From Streptomyces sp. NBC_01381 (GTDB taxonomy: Bacteria > Actinomycetota > Actinomycetes > Streptomycetales > Streptomycetaceae), in assembly GCF_026340305.1 (NCBI RefSeq), contig NZ_JAPEPI010000003.1, positions 372,001 through 436,000 of the forward strand: a DNA stretch of 64,000 nucleotides, written 5' to 3'. This document shows positions 8,886-16,963 of the stretch, piece by piece (positions within the stretch are counted from its first letter, which is position 1; each line of letters begins with the position of its first letter). Made by a program: the position numbers and the translations under genes. Under the pieces are notes generated by a model, which did no database searches, was not told where the DNA came from, and saw only the letters and a list, made by a program, of their open reading frames with translations.

Positions 8886-9213
8886 GCAGATCCCGCACCA
8901 GGTCGAAGTCGATGTTCTCCGCCTTGCGGAACCGCAGGCAGCCCTTGCCCATGTCGTGTCCGGCAAGACGCTCCTCGAAGGCCTCGCGCACCTCGCCGCG
9001 CAGGAGGTAGAAGGAGACGTACTGCTTCTGGGCGGCGAAGGCGATCTCGGCGGTGCCGTTCCGCGCGTACGCGGGCATCCCGTACGCCATGACCTCGTCG
9101 AAGCCCGGCAGCTCCGCCAGGCAGAGCTCCCGCAGCCGGGTCAGGGCGGGCCTGCGCCCGTCGGGGACCTCGGCGAGGTAGCCGGTCACGTCTTCAGCCG
9201 CGCTCTGCACCAT
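8857..9213 (-). CDS. DUF1801/YdhG-like small protein
   Basis: A 118-residue protein: DVTGYLAEVPDGRRPALTRL, then AELPGFDEVMAYGMPAYAR, AFAAQKQYVSFYLLRG and GKGCLRFRKAENIDFDLV. These blocks match the DUF1801 fold, a small alpha/beta domain related to iron-chaperone-like and YdhG proteins. Its role is not established. The start at 9213 (MVQSAAED) excludes a 42-residue arginine-rich extension. Confidence 0.7.
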   Translation of the reverse strand: MVQSAAEDVTGYLAEVPDGRRPALTRLRELCLAELPGFDEVMAYGMPAYARNGTAEIAFAAQKQYVSFYLLRGEVREAFEERLAGHDMGKGCLRFRKAENIDFDLVRDLLRATAALPV

Positions 9214-9341
9214 TCCCCGAGGGTAGGCCGGGACGCCCCGGCGGGCGTGCCCGGTCCTGCCGGTTTGTATCCTCGGCAGGCAGGACGGAAGCCCCCCGGC
9301 GCCAGTACGGGCCGCGCCACCAGCAGTGAGAGGACACACCC

Positions 9342-10610
9342 ATGACCACCGAGCTGAGCGCCGACGCCCTGAGCGGGCTCCGCGAGCGGGCCCTGCAGGA
9401 CTACGAGGCCCTTGTCGCCCGCGGGCTCAAGCTCGACCTCACGCGGGGCAAGCCGGCGCCCGAGCAGCTCGACCTCTCCGACGACCTGCTGAGCCTGCCG
9501 GGCGGGCGGCACACCGCCGCCGACGGCACGGACGTACGCAACTACGGCGGCCTGCAGGGCCTGCCCGAGCTCCGCGAGATCTTCGCCGGTGTGCTGCAGG
9601 TGCCGGCCGGGCAGCTGCTCGCGCTCGGCAACTCCAGCCTGGAGCTGATGCACGACTGCCTGGTGCACGCCCTGCTCAGCGTGCTGCCGGGGGCCGAGTC
9701 GCGCTGGGTGGACCAGGAGCGGATCGCTTTCCTGTGCCCGGCGCCCGGCTACGACCGTCACTTCGCGCTCTGCGAGCGGTTCGGGATCGACATGATCCCG
9801 GTGCCGATGACGGCCGACGGCCCGGACATGGACGTCGTGGAGCGCCTCGTCGCCGAGGACCCGGCGGTCAAGGGCATCTGGTGCGTCCCGAAGTACAGCA
9901 ACCCCGACGGTGTCACGTACAGCGACGAGACCGTGGCGCGCCTTGCCCGCATGGAGACCGCCGCGGCCGACTTCCGGATCTTCTGGGACAACGCGTACGC
10001 CGCCCACCACCTCACCGACGAGCCCGCCGAGATCGCCGATCTGCTCGCCGCCTGCGCGGACGCGGGCCACGCCGACCGCGCCTTCGTGTTCGGCTCCACC
10101 TCGAAGATCACCGCCGCGGGCGCGGGCGTCGCCTTCTTCGGCTCGTCCCCGGCGAACGTGCAGTGGCTGGTCGCCAACAACTCCAAGCGGTCGATCGGCC
10201 CTGACAAGATCAACCAGCTGCGGCACGTCCTGTTCCTGCGGGACGCCGAGGGTGTGCGGGCCCACATGGAGCGCCAGCGCGCGCTGCTCCAGCCGAAGTT
10301 CGAGACGGTTGCCCGGATCCTGGACGCCGAGCTCGGCTCGACCGGGCTTGCCCGGTGGACCGACCCCAAGGGCGGCTACTTCGTCACCCTGGAGGTGCCG
10401 GACGGCTGCGCGAAGGAGGTCGTGCGCCGTGCCGCCGACGCGGGCATCGTGCTGACCCCGGCCGGCGCCACCCACCCGTACGGTGACGACCCGCGCGACG
10501 CCACCATCCGCATCGCGCCCAGCTACCCCGGGCTCACGGAGCTGGAGCAGGCCATCGAGGGTCTGACCGTGTGCGTGCGGCTCGTGGGGTACGAGAAGCA
10601 GGCGAGCTGA
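9342..10610 (+). CDS. PLP-dependent aminotransferase (AspT-like class I)
   Basis: A 422-residue fold-type I aminotransferase resembling the actinobacterial AspT branch (PF12897), which transfers amino groups between aspartate/glutamate and 2-oxo acids. Visible features are LDLTRGKPAPEQLDLSDDLL at the N terminus, the cofactor phosphate region GNSSLELMHD (~97-106), CPAPGYDRH (132-140), the pyridoxal-binding FWDNAY (D216, Y219) and the Schiff-base lysine K255 in GSTSKITAAGAG. The C-terminal IRIAPSYP supplies the carboxylate-binding arginine. It probably stands alone with its own promoter. Assignment to aspartate is by family, not proven. Confidence 0.82.
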   Translation: MTTELSADALSGLRERALQDYEALVARGLKLDLTRGKPAPEQLDLSDDLLSLPGGRHTAADGTDVRNYGGLQGLPELREIFAGVLQVPAGQLLALGNSSLELMHDCLVHALLSVLPGAESRWVDQERIAFLCPAPGYDRHFALCERFGIDMIPVPMTADGPDMDVVERLVAEDPAVKGIWCVPKYSNPDGVTYSDETVARLARMETAAADFRIFWDNAYAAHHLTDEPAEIADLLAACADAGHADRAFVFGSTSKITAAGAGVAFFGSSPANVQWLVANNSKRSIGPDKINQLRHVLFLRDAEGVRAHMERQRALLQPKFETVARILDAELGSTGLARWTDPKGGYFVTLEVPDGCAKEVVRRAADAGIVLTPAGATHPYGDDPRDATIRIAPSYPGLTELEQAIEGLTVCVRLVGYEKQAS

Positions 10611-10650
10611 GCGCTCCGCTGGAAGACCGGTACGAAATCCGCGGGTCGCA

Positions 10651-10713
10651 TGTGGCTGGTCGCGCCCACGCGGCGAAGCCGCACATGTCACGGCCCCGCG
10701 CCCCTTCGGGGCA
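10651..10713. repeat. Streptomyces-type dispersed palindromic intergenic repeat
   Basis: The stretch contains TGGCTGGTCGCGC, CGGCGAAGCCG and CCCCGCGCCCCTTCGGGG, in reverse orientation to the related element at 13118-13170. These blocks resemble a palindromic module scattered in intergenic regions of Streptomyces chromosomes. It can form hairpins and may serve as a terminator for the aminotransferase gene. Confidence 0.6.
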
Positions 10714-10729
10714 CGGAACCGCGTCGACT

Positions 10730-10744
10730 TGAAAACCGTGTTCA
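10730..10744. promoter_or_regulatory. Zur-box-like operator
   Basis: TGAAAACCGTGTTCA is a 15-bp near-palindrome (six of seven arm positions pair). It resembles actinobacterial Zur sites (TGAAAATnATTTTCA type). It lies 48 bp before the start of the Zur-like gene, so zinc-dependent autoregulation is the simplest reading. No binding data. Confidence 0.6.
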
Positions 10745-10791
10745 TTTAGCATGGGGGCTCCACCCGGCACCGTTCCGCCAAGGAGCCCCCC

Positions 10792-11766
10792 ATGAGCCAT
10801 GCCCGGCCGGCGGCCCCGCCGGCCTCGCGGGACAGCCGCGCCGCCGAGCGGGGCCTGCGCAGGACTCGGCAGCGCACCGCCGTCCTCGAAACCCTTGGCC
10901 GATGCCAGGACTTCGTCTCCGCGCAGGAACTGCACGCCGTGCTGGCCGCCTCCGGCAGCACGGTCGGGCTGACCACGGTCTACCGCACCCTGCGCGAGCT
11001 GGGCCGCGCGGGACTCGTCGACGTCGTACGCGACGAAGGCGGCGAGCGGCTGTATCTGCAGCGGCCCACGGACGAGCACAGTCACTACCTGATCTGCCGC
11101 TGCTGCGGGCGCAGCCAGCCGGTCGACGCCGAGGTCGTCGAGCGGTGGGCCGAGCGCCTCGGCGAGAGCACCGGCTTTGCCGGCCTGGAGCACACCCTCG
11201 AACTGAGCGGCGTCTGCGCCGGCTGCCAGGCCGCCGATGAGACCACTCCATGCCGCCAGGCGCCGGCCAGGAATACTGCGGCCATGAATGCGCGTACAGA
11301 CGAGTCGCCGGTGAAGCTTCCCGCCCCGGCCTGGGCCCTGCGGGCCGCCGAGCCCACGGACGTCGAGGTGATCGCCGAGCTGCGGGCGACGGTGATGCGC
11401 CCGGATCTGGAGCGGCTCGGCCGGTTCGACGAGCACCGGGTGCGCCAGCGGCTGCGGGACTCCTTCTCGCCGCGCCACACCTCGGTCATCGTCATCGACG
11501 GCGCCTTCGCGGGCTGCGTCACGCTGCGTCCCGCCGATGACGGGCAGTGGCTCGAGCACTTCTATCTCGACCCCGCGCTTCAGGGCCGAGGCCTCGGCTC
11601 GGCCGTGCTGCGGACGCTGCTCGACCGGACCGACGCCGCCGGCGACCTCGTCCGCCTGAACGTCCTGCAGGGCAGCGCCGCCAGGCGGCTGTACGAACGC
11701 CATGGGTTCAGCGTCGAGGAGCAGGACCCGATCGACGTGTACATGGTGCGTCCGCCGGGGGCCTAG
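10792..11766 (+). CDS. Fur/Zur-family repressor fused in frame to a GNAT acetyltransferase
   Basis: A 324-residue two-domain protein. Residues ~20-147 are a Fur-type metalloregulator: RTRQRTAVLETL, the recognition helix GLTTVYRTLREL (59-70), EHSHYLICRCCG, and two Cys pairs (C102/C105 and C142/C145) that form the structural zinc site; it looks most like Zur. After a ~30-residue linker, residues ~175-324 are a GNAT domain with FYLDPALQGRGLGSAVL (acetyl-CoA loop) and RLYERHGF. Ordinary Fur proteins are 130-160 residues. An internal ATG at 11284 (residue 165) with AGGA upstream could also yield a free GNAT protein. The Zur-box-like site upstream supports self-regulation. Confidence 0.75.
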   Translation: MSHARPAAPPASRDSRAAERGLRRTRQRTAVLETLGRCQDFVSAQELHAVLAASGSTVGLTTVYRTLRELGRAGLVDVVRDEGGERLYLQRPTDEHSHYLICRCCGRSQPVDAEVVERWAERLGESTGFAGLEHTLELSGVCAGCQAADETTPCRQAPARNTAAMNARTDESPVKLPAPAWALRAAEPTDVEVIAELRATVMRPDLERLGRFDEHRVRQRLRDSFSPRHTSVIVIDGAFAGCVTLRPADDGQWLEHFYLDPALQGRGLGSAVLRTLLDRTDAAGDLVRLNVLQGSAARRLYERHGFSVEEQDPIDVYMVRPPGA

Positions 11767-11836
11767 CGAAGGCGTGACGGCCGGGCGTCCGCTCGCAGCG
11801 GCCGCACCAATTGGCCCAAGCCGGCGGCCCGCAAAT

Positions 11837-11848
11837 GGTCCAGGGACC
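11837..11848. promoter_or_regulatory. Small palindrome upstream of the MFS gene
   Basis: GGTCCAGGGACC, 5-base arms around AG, lies 78 bp before the MFS start in an otherwise unassigned gap. GntR-family operators often contain GGTCnnGACC-like cores, so it is a candidate operator. The evidence is weak. Confidence 0.3.
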
Positions 11849-11925
11849 GAACCACTCAGCTGCCTAACCTCTCCCCATCAGGACATTCGCCAGACGGCCC
11901 AACCGCCGCTGACCTGGGGAGAGTT

Positions 11926-13197
11926 GTGCCGCATCAGATCCTTCCGCCGGCCGGAGCGCCACGTGTTCTCGCCGTCGCCCAGCTGAGCAACTCACTGGGC
12001 GACGGCGCGTACTACGTGACCTCGGCCCTCTACTTCACCCGCGTCGTCGGCCTCTCCCCCACCCAGATCGGGCTCGCGCTCACCATCGCCTGGGCGATCG
12101 GTTCCGTCACCGGTGTCCCGCTGGGCGCGCTCGCCGACCGGCAGGGGCCGCGCGGAACGGCCGTGCTGCTCGCCCTGGCCACCAGTGCGTCGGTCGGCTC
12201 CTTCCTGTTCATCCGGTCCTTCGTTCCCTTCCTCCTCGCCGCCGTCCTGTACGCCGTCGCGCAGTGCGGGCTCGCCGCGGCGCGGCAGGCGCTGCTCGCC
12301 GGACTCGTGGAGCCATCGGCGCGTACGGGCGTCCTCGCCCGCCTGCAGTCGACGCTCAACGCCGGGCTCGCCGTGGGCGCCGCGCTCGGCGGTCTCGCCC
12401 TGCGCCATGACACGCGTGAGGCGTACCTGGCGGTCTTCGCGCTGGACGCGGCCGGTTTCCTGCTCTGCGCGGTCACGCTGCTGCGGCTGCCCGTGGTGCC
12501 GGGCTCCGCGGCCCGTGCGAAGGGCGAGCCGCGCCTCGCGGTGCTCCGGGACCGGCCCTACGCCGTCGTCACCGCGCTCAACGCGGTTCTGCTGCTGCGG
12601 ATGCCACTGCTGAGCCTCGCCGTTCCGCTGTGGATCGTGGAGCGGACCAACGCGCCGAGCTGGCTTGTCTCGGCGCTCTTCGTCCTCAACACCCTTGCGG
12701 TGATGGCCTTCCAGGTCCGGATGGCCCGTGATGTCGGCGGACCGCGCACGGCGACCCGCGCGGTGCGGCGCTCCGGCCTGGTCATGCTCGCGTCGTGCGT
12801 GGTCTTCGCCTGCTCGGCCGCGGGCCTGCCGGTGTGGGCGACGGTGGCGGTCCTCGCCGTGGGGGCCGTGCTCCAGGTCGTCGCCGAGATGCAGCAGTCC
12901 GCGGGCTCCTGGCAGCTCGGCTTCGACCTGGCCCCCGCGCACCAAGTGGGCCAGTACCAGGGCTTCTTCGGCACCGGCGTCCCCGTCGCCCGCACCCTCG
13001 GACCGCTCCTGCTCACCTGGCTCCTGGTGATGTGGGGCGTCCCGGGATGGCTGCTCCTGGGAGGCGTCTTCCTCGTCGCCGGCCTTGCGATGGGGCCGGC
13101 GGTGCGCTGGGCGGAGGCGCCCCGAAGGGGCGCGGGGAACTGCGCGACCAGCCACGACGGACCCGCCCCCGAGGGTCTGGCCGCCGACACCCCCTAG
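11926..13197 (+). CDS. Major facilitator superfamily transporter
   Basis: A 423-residue MFS protein with about 12 hydrophobic helices. The loop-2 signature is recognisable as GVPLGALADRQGPRGTAVLL, and ALGGLALRHDTREAYLAVF lies after helix 5. It starts with GTG 11926 behind GGGGAGAG. The last ~27 residues (APRRGAGNCATSHDGP and on) are not membrane sequence. They are translated from a dispersed palindromic repeat (13118-13170), so the C terminus has been extended by repeat DNA. Substrate unknown; drug or metabolite export is likely for the family. Confidence 0.8.
   Translation: MPHQILPPAGAPRVLAVAQLSNSLGDGAYYVTSALYFTRVVGLSPTQIGLALTIAWAIGSVTGVPLGALADRQGPRGTAVLLALATSASVGSFLFIRSFVPFLLAAVLYAVAQCGLAAARQALLAGLVEPSARTGVLARLQSTLNAGLAVGAALGGLALRHDTREAYLAVFALDAAGFLLCAVTLLRLPVVPGSAARAKGEPRLAVLRDRPYAVVTALNAVLLLRMPLLSLAVPLWIVERTNAPSWLVSALFVLNTLAVMAFQVRMARDVGGPRTATRAVRRSGLVMLASCVVFACSAAGLPVWATVAVLAVGAVLQVVAEMQQSAGSWQLGFDLAPAHQVGQYQGFFGTGVPVARTLGPLLLTWLLVMWGVPGWLLLGGVFLVAGLAMGPAVRWAEAPRRGAGNCATSHDGPAPEGLAADTP
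13118..13170. repeat. Dispersed palindromic repeat inside the 3' end of the MFS gene
   Basis: CGCCCCGAAGGGGCG is a perfect hairpin with 6-base arms, followed by CGGGGAACTGCGCGACCAGC. This is the same family of element as 10651-10713 but in the opposite orientation. It lies within the coding frame and supplies the terminal codons and possibly a transcription stop. Confidence 0.65.
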
Positions 13198-13210
13198 GAA
13201 CCCGCCCCCG

Positions 13211-14197
13211 TCACGCTCTGACCGCCGTCGTACGGAAGCGCGCCGCGTACGCGGACGGTGTCGTCCCCAGGTGTCGGGCGAAGGCCCTGCGCAGCGTCTC
13301 GTCGCTGCCGAGGCCGCTGCGTTCGGCCGCGTCCGTGACACCGGCGCCGCGTTCGAGGAGCATGCGGGCTGCCTCGAAGCGGAGGGACTCCACGTACGCG
13401 GCCGGGGTGGTGCCGAGCTGCCGGCTGAAGAGGCGGGTCAGGTGGCGGGGGCTGACCGCGGCCTTCGCGGCCAGGGCGGCGAGGCGGTGGTCGGCCGCCG
13501 GGTCGGCCGCGATCGCGTCCAGGAGCGGGCGGAGCACCGGGTGGCCGGTCGCCGGGGTGCGCGATGCGGCGGAGAACTGGGACTGCCCGCCCGGCCGTTG
13601 CAGGAAGACGACGAGGTCACGGGCGACCCGGCGGGCGAGGTCGGGACCGTGGTCCTGCTCGACCAGGGCCAGGCAGACGTCGATGCCCGCCGTGACCCCG
13701 GCCGAGGTGAAGACCGGGCCGTCCTGGACGTAGATGGCGTCCGCCGTCACGTCGGTGTCCGGGTACAGCCGGGCGAGTTGCGCCGCGTGCTCCCAGTGCG
13801 TAGTGGCCCGGCGCCCGCGCAGGAGGCCCGCGGCGGCGAGCGCGAACGCTCCCGTACACACGGAGGCCAACCGCCGGGCAGCGTCGGCCAGTTGGCCCAC
13901 AAGCTCGACGAGTTCGGCCCGTCCGGCGAACGTGACGCGTTCGGCGTGGCCCGGCACGATCAGGGTGTCCGCACGGCGCACATCGGCCGCCGGCAGGTCG
14001 GCCGCGATCCGCAGTCCGGTCGACGTCGTGACGTCCTGCCCGTCGGGGGTGCAGACCCGCACCACGTAGCCGCCTCCGGTGTAGCGGGCGGCGGTGGTGA
14101 AGACCTCCAGCGGTGCGGCGACGTCGAGCAGGCGTACGCCGTCGAAGGCGAGGACGTACACGTGGTGGGGGCGGGGTCGGTCCGGCTCCTTGGGCAC
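13211..14197 (-). CDS. GlxA-family AraC-type regulator with DJ-1/PfpI domain
   Basis: A 328-residue regulator. Residues ~10-180 form a DJ-1/PfpI-like domain (VYVLAFDGVRLLDVAAPLEVF; DTLIVPGHAE; SVCTGAFALAAAGLL with the cysteine elbow). Residues ~225-325 carry two AraC helix-turn-helix motifs (RLAALAAKAAVSPRHLTRLF and VTDAAERSGLGSDETLRRAF). The GTG at 14197 is the likely start. It is divergent from the HD hydrolase 117 bp away and is probably its regulator. The ligand sensed by the PfpI domain is unknown. Confidence 0.82.
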   Translation of the reverse strand: MPKEPDRPRPHHVYVLAFDGVRLLDVAAPLEVFTTAARYTGGGYVVRVCTPDGQDVTTSTGLRIAADLPAADVRRADTLIVPGHAERVTFAGRAELVELVGQLADAARRLASVCTGAFALAAAGLLRGRRATTHWEHAAQLARLYPDTDVTADAIYVQDGPVFTSAGVTAGIDVCLALVEQDHGPDLARRVARDLVVFLQRPGGQSQFSAASRTPATGHPVLRPLLDAIAADPAADHRLAALAAKAAVSPRHLTRLFSRQLGTTPAAYVESLRFEAARMLLERGAGVTDAAERSGLGSDETLRRAFARHLGTTPSAYAARFRTTAVRA

Positions 14198-14314
14198 GGG
14201 TCCACGGTAGCCGGAGAGCGTGTCCAGATGTGTGGGGTACCTGTCCGCAGGGACATGGCCGTGCGGTGCCCGCCGCGAGCAGGCTGGATCCCACCAAGAA
14301 GAAGGAGTCACTCC

Positions 14315-14965
14315 ATGAACGCCACCGACACCTCCACCGCCGCCGGAATCTCCGTCCCCGACACCGCCCTCGCCGCCGCGGCCACCGAGCTGGTGCGGGA
14401 CACGACCAGCGAGCTGCTCTACCACCACTCCCGCCGCGTCTTCTGGTTCGGCAGCCTGCAGGGCGCTCGACGCGGGCTGAGCTTTGATCCCGAACTGCTC
14501 TACATCGGGGCGATGTTCCACGATTTGGGCCTGGCCGAGCGGTTCCACGGCAGCGGCCGCCGCTTCGAGGTGGACGGGGCCGACGAGGCGCGGCGCTTCC
14601 TGCGGAGCCACGGCGTTCCCGCGGACGGCGTGCGCCGGGTGTGGACGGCCATCGCCCTCCACACGACGCCGGGCGTCCCCGAGTTCATGGAGCCGGAGGT
14701 CGCACTGGTCACCGCCGGCGTCGAGTACGACGTCCTGGGCATCGGCTACGACGACCTGACGGCCGAGGACCGTGCCGCGATCACCGCGCTGCACCCGCGC
14801 CCCGACTTCAAGCGGCGCATCCTGGAGGCGTTCGCCGAGGGCGTCGCGCCCAAGCCGGAGACCGCCTTCGGCAATGTGAAGGCCGATGTCCTCGCGCACT
14901 TCGTCCCGGGCCACACCCGCGGCGACTTCGTCGAGGTGATCCGGAACTCCCCTTGGGCGGAGTAG
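14315..14965 (+). CDS. HD-domain hydrolase, cyanamide-hydratase-like
   Basis: A 216-residue HD-superfamily metal enzyme. The metal ligands are visible in YHHSRRVFWFG (H37/H38) and YIGAMFHDLGL (H69, D70), with later RRVWTAIALHTTPGVPE and the conserved GADEARRFLRSHG. This arrangement matches the HD branch that includes cyanamide hydratase, but the true substrate is unknown. The start ATG follows AAGGAG. Divergent pairing with the GlxA-type regulator suggests induction by a small molecule. Confidence 0.72.
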   Translation: MNATDTSTAAGISVPDTALAAAATELVRDTTSELLYHHSRRVFWFGSLQGARRGLSFDPELLYIGAMFHDLGLAERFHGSGRRFEVDGADEARRFLRSHGVPADGVRRVWTAIALHTTPGVPEFMEPEVALVTAGVEYDVLGIGYDDLTAEDRAAITALHPRPDFKRRILEAFAEGVAPKPETAFGNVKADVLAHFVPGHTRGDFVEVIRNSPWAE

Positions 14966-14990
14966 GCGGAGCAGGCGGAGCAGTCGGAAG

Positions 14991-15038
14991 TGTCAACTCG
15001 GGGTTGACGGTCGCAGGACTGTCAACCTACGGTTGACA
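14991..15038 (+). promoter_or_regulatory. Two palindromic operators over a probable leaderless promoter
   Basis: Site 2, TGTCAACCTACGGTTGACA (15020-15038), is a perfect palindrome with 8-base arms ending one base before the ATG at 15040. Site 1 (14991-15009) is an imperfect copy, TGTCAACTCGGGGTTGACG. Centres are 29 bp apart. TTGACG (15004-15009) and TACGGT (15028-15033), 18 bp apart, can act as -35 and -10, placing transcription start at or next to the ATG. No Shine-Dalgarno sequence is present, so the mRNA is probably leaderless and a bound repressor would block RNA polymerase. Confidence 0.7.
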
Positions 15039-15039
15039 C

Positions 15040-15771
15040 ATGACGCAGCCCTCGCATCCCATCCGTCTCGACGACCTCATCGACGCCATCAAGAAGGTCC
15101 ACACCGACGCCCTCGACCAGCTCACCGACGCCGTCATCGCCGCGGATCACCTCGGCGACGTCGCGGACCACCTCATCGGCCACTTCGTGGACCAGGCCCG
15201 GCGCTCGGGCGCCTCCTGGACGGACATCGGCAAGAGCATGGGCGTCACCCGGCAGGCCGCGCAGAAGCGGTTCGTGCCCAAGGATCCCGGCGACGCGTCC
15301 GATCTCGATCCCGGGCAGGGATTCAGCCGCTTCACCGAGCGGGCCAGGAAGGTGGTCATGGCCTCGCAGGAGGAGGCGCGGGCCGGTGGCAACGCCGAGA
15401 TCGGCACCGCTCATCTCACCCTCGGCCTGCTCACCGAAGCGGACGCGCTCGCCGCGAAGGCGATCGTCGCGCAGGGCGTGGACCTCGATGTCGTACGCGA
15501 GAGGATCACCGACGCCCTGCCGCCCGCGGTCGGCGAGGTGCCCGACCTCATTCCGTACGACGCGCCCGCGCGGAAGGTCCTCGAACTGACCTTCCGTGAG
15601 GCCCTGCGCCTCGGCCACAACTACATCGGCACCGAGCACCTGTTGCTCGCGCTCCTCGAGGCGGAGGACGGAGCGGGCGCGCTCGCGGGCCTCGGCATCG
15701 ACAAGGCGACCGCCGAGGCGAACATCGTGCAGGCCGTGGAGGCGATCCGCGCCGCCCACGAACAGGCCTGA
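15040..15771 (+). CDS. Clp N-terminal domain protein with N-terminal helix-turn-helix
   Basis: A 243-residue protein without ATPase modules. Residues ~10-80 include a helix-turn-helix (GASWTDIGKSMGVTRQAAQKRF). Residues ~95-240 hold two Clp-N repeats: FSRFTERARKVVMASQEEA with IGTAHLTLGLLTE, and LELTFREALRLGHNYIGTEH with LLLALLEAEDGAGA. Clp-N domains bind substrates or adaptors in ClpA/ClpC. Here the domain is joined to a DNA-binding part, suggesting a regulator that senses damaged proteins or Clp partners. Two palindromes at the start codon suggest autorepression; this is inference. Confidence 0.78.
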   Translation: MTQPSHPIRLDDLIDAIKKVHTDALDQLTDAVIAADHLGDVADHLIGHFVDQARRSGASWTDIGKSMGVTRQAAQKRFVPKDPGDASDLDPGQGFSRFTERARKVVMASQEEARAGGNAEIGTAHLTLGLLTEADALAAKAIVAQGVDLDVVRERITDALPPAVGEVPDLIPYDAPARKVLELTFREALRLGHNYIGTEHLLLALLEAEDGAGALAGLGIDKATAEANIVQAVEAIRAAHEQA

Positions 15772-15784
15772 CACCAGCGGCAGT

Positions 15785-16867
15785 TCAGGCCCGGCCCTCC
15801 CGTTCGGCGGCGGCGAGCACCCGCGCCGCCTCCCGGACGGCCGCCGCGTTCGCCTTGCCCTGCCGGGAGCCCGCCAGCTTCGCCTTGATGTGGTCGCGTA
15901 CGAGGATCGGTTCGTAGGCCAGTTCATCGGCGGCGTCCAGATGGCTGGGCAGGGTGGCGATGACCGCGTCGACGTTGCCGTCGTGGAAGTACGCGGCGGA
16001 GCGCCGCCGGACGATGCCGCCGTCGACGATCGGCGGCTTGACGCGGTGCAGCGTGGACATCCAGCGGTCGTTGGTGAGCCGGGCGGTGAGGTCGCCGACG
16101 TTGACCAGGAGCGCGCCGTCGACGGGGGTCACGTCATGCCACACCTCGTCGGCCCCGAGCACCTGCAGCCCGGCGACCTGGTCCGCCCACAACACGGTGA
16201 CCAGGCCGAAGTCGGTGTGCTCACTCATGCCGATCAGGTCGCCGTCGAGGGCGACGGTCCCTTCCGGCAGCGCGTAGTTGTTCATGCGCAGTACATCGAT
16301 GGAGTGGTCGGTGAGCGGCTCGAAGAAGTCCGGCCGCTCCCCCAGGGCGTCGGCGAAGATCCGGGTGAGGGTGCGGGCCACCCGGCCCGCCTGCTCGAAG
16401 TAGCCCCGCACCGCGGGTTCGAAGCCGGGGACCTCGGCGGGCCAGACGTTGAGTCCGTAGTCGTCCTCGGAGAGGTCGAGTCCGGGGAACGAGCGGGCTT
16501 CCGTGCCGATGTTGAACGCTTCGAAGAAGTCGTTCATGCGCGCCGCGGACTCGACGCCGAGGCTCAGGCTGAGCGATTCACTCCTGGGTGGGCTGTAGCC
16601 GCGGTTCGCCCCGGTGACCCGGTACGCCTTCTTCGCCGACAGAGGCAGGACGAAGAAGGCGTCCACGGCGCCGGTCAGGCCGTCCAGGATCGCGTCGGGG
16701 ATGCCGTGGCCGAGGATCTGGACGAAGCCGACGCGCGCGCAGGCGTCGTCGATCTCCCGTGCCACGCGGGCGCGTTCGGCCTCTGGGCCGCCGTCCGCCA
16801 CGTACGGCGTGATGTCGATGACGGGCACCGCGAACGGCCCGGAGGGCTCAGTCGTGGACCGGGACAT
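15785..16867 (-). CDS. Isopenicillin-N-synthase-like 2-oxoglutarate/Fe(II) oxygenase
   Basis: A 360-residue double-stranded beta-helix oxygenase of the IPNS/gibberellin-oxidase family. Residues 13-60 give VPVIDITPYV and the family block GFVQILGHGIP. The iron triad is H217 and D219 (SEHTDFGLV) with H274 (STLHRVKPP). RRRSAAYF (R288, S290) is the 2-oxoglutarate carboxylate-binding RxS. The start at 16867 has AGGAG upstream. It lies downstream of the FhuF-like gene on the same strand (96-bp gap). It may be unrelated to the siderophore locus or may tailor its product; sequence alone does not decide. Confidence 0.82.
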   Translation of the reverse strand: MSRSTTEPSGPFAVPVIDITPYVADGGPEAERARVAREIDDACARVGFVQILGHGIPDAILDGLTGAVDAFFVLPLSAKKAYRVTGANRGYSPPRSESLSLSLGVESAARMNDFFEAFNIGTEARSFPGLDLSEDDYGLNVWPAEVPGFEPAVRGYFEQAGRVARTLTRIFADALGERPDFFEPLTDHSIDVLRMNNYALPEGTVALDGDLIGMSEHTDFGLVTVLWADQVAGLQVLGADEVWHDVTPVDGALLVNVGDLTARLTNDRWMSTLHRVKPPIVDGGIVRRRSAAYFHDGNVDAVIATLPSHLDAADELAYEPILVRDHIKAKLAGSRQGKANAAAVREAARVLAAAEREGRA

Positions 16868-16963
16868 GGGCGGCTCCTGTCGTGGGCGTCGGCGCGATGC
16901 TACGGGGAGCGGAGACATCGGCGCGGCGGCGCGCGGCGCGGGTGGCGCCGCGCTCAAGCCCCT

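Noticed and set aside
15785..16867. The 2-oxoglutarate oxygenase as a core siderophore gene
   Set aside because: It shares strand with the reductase but is separated by 96 bp, has no iron box and has no counterpart in vibrioferrin-type loci; left as unassigned.
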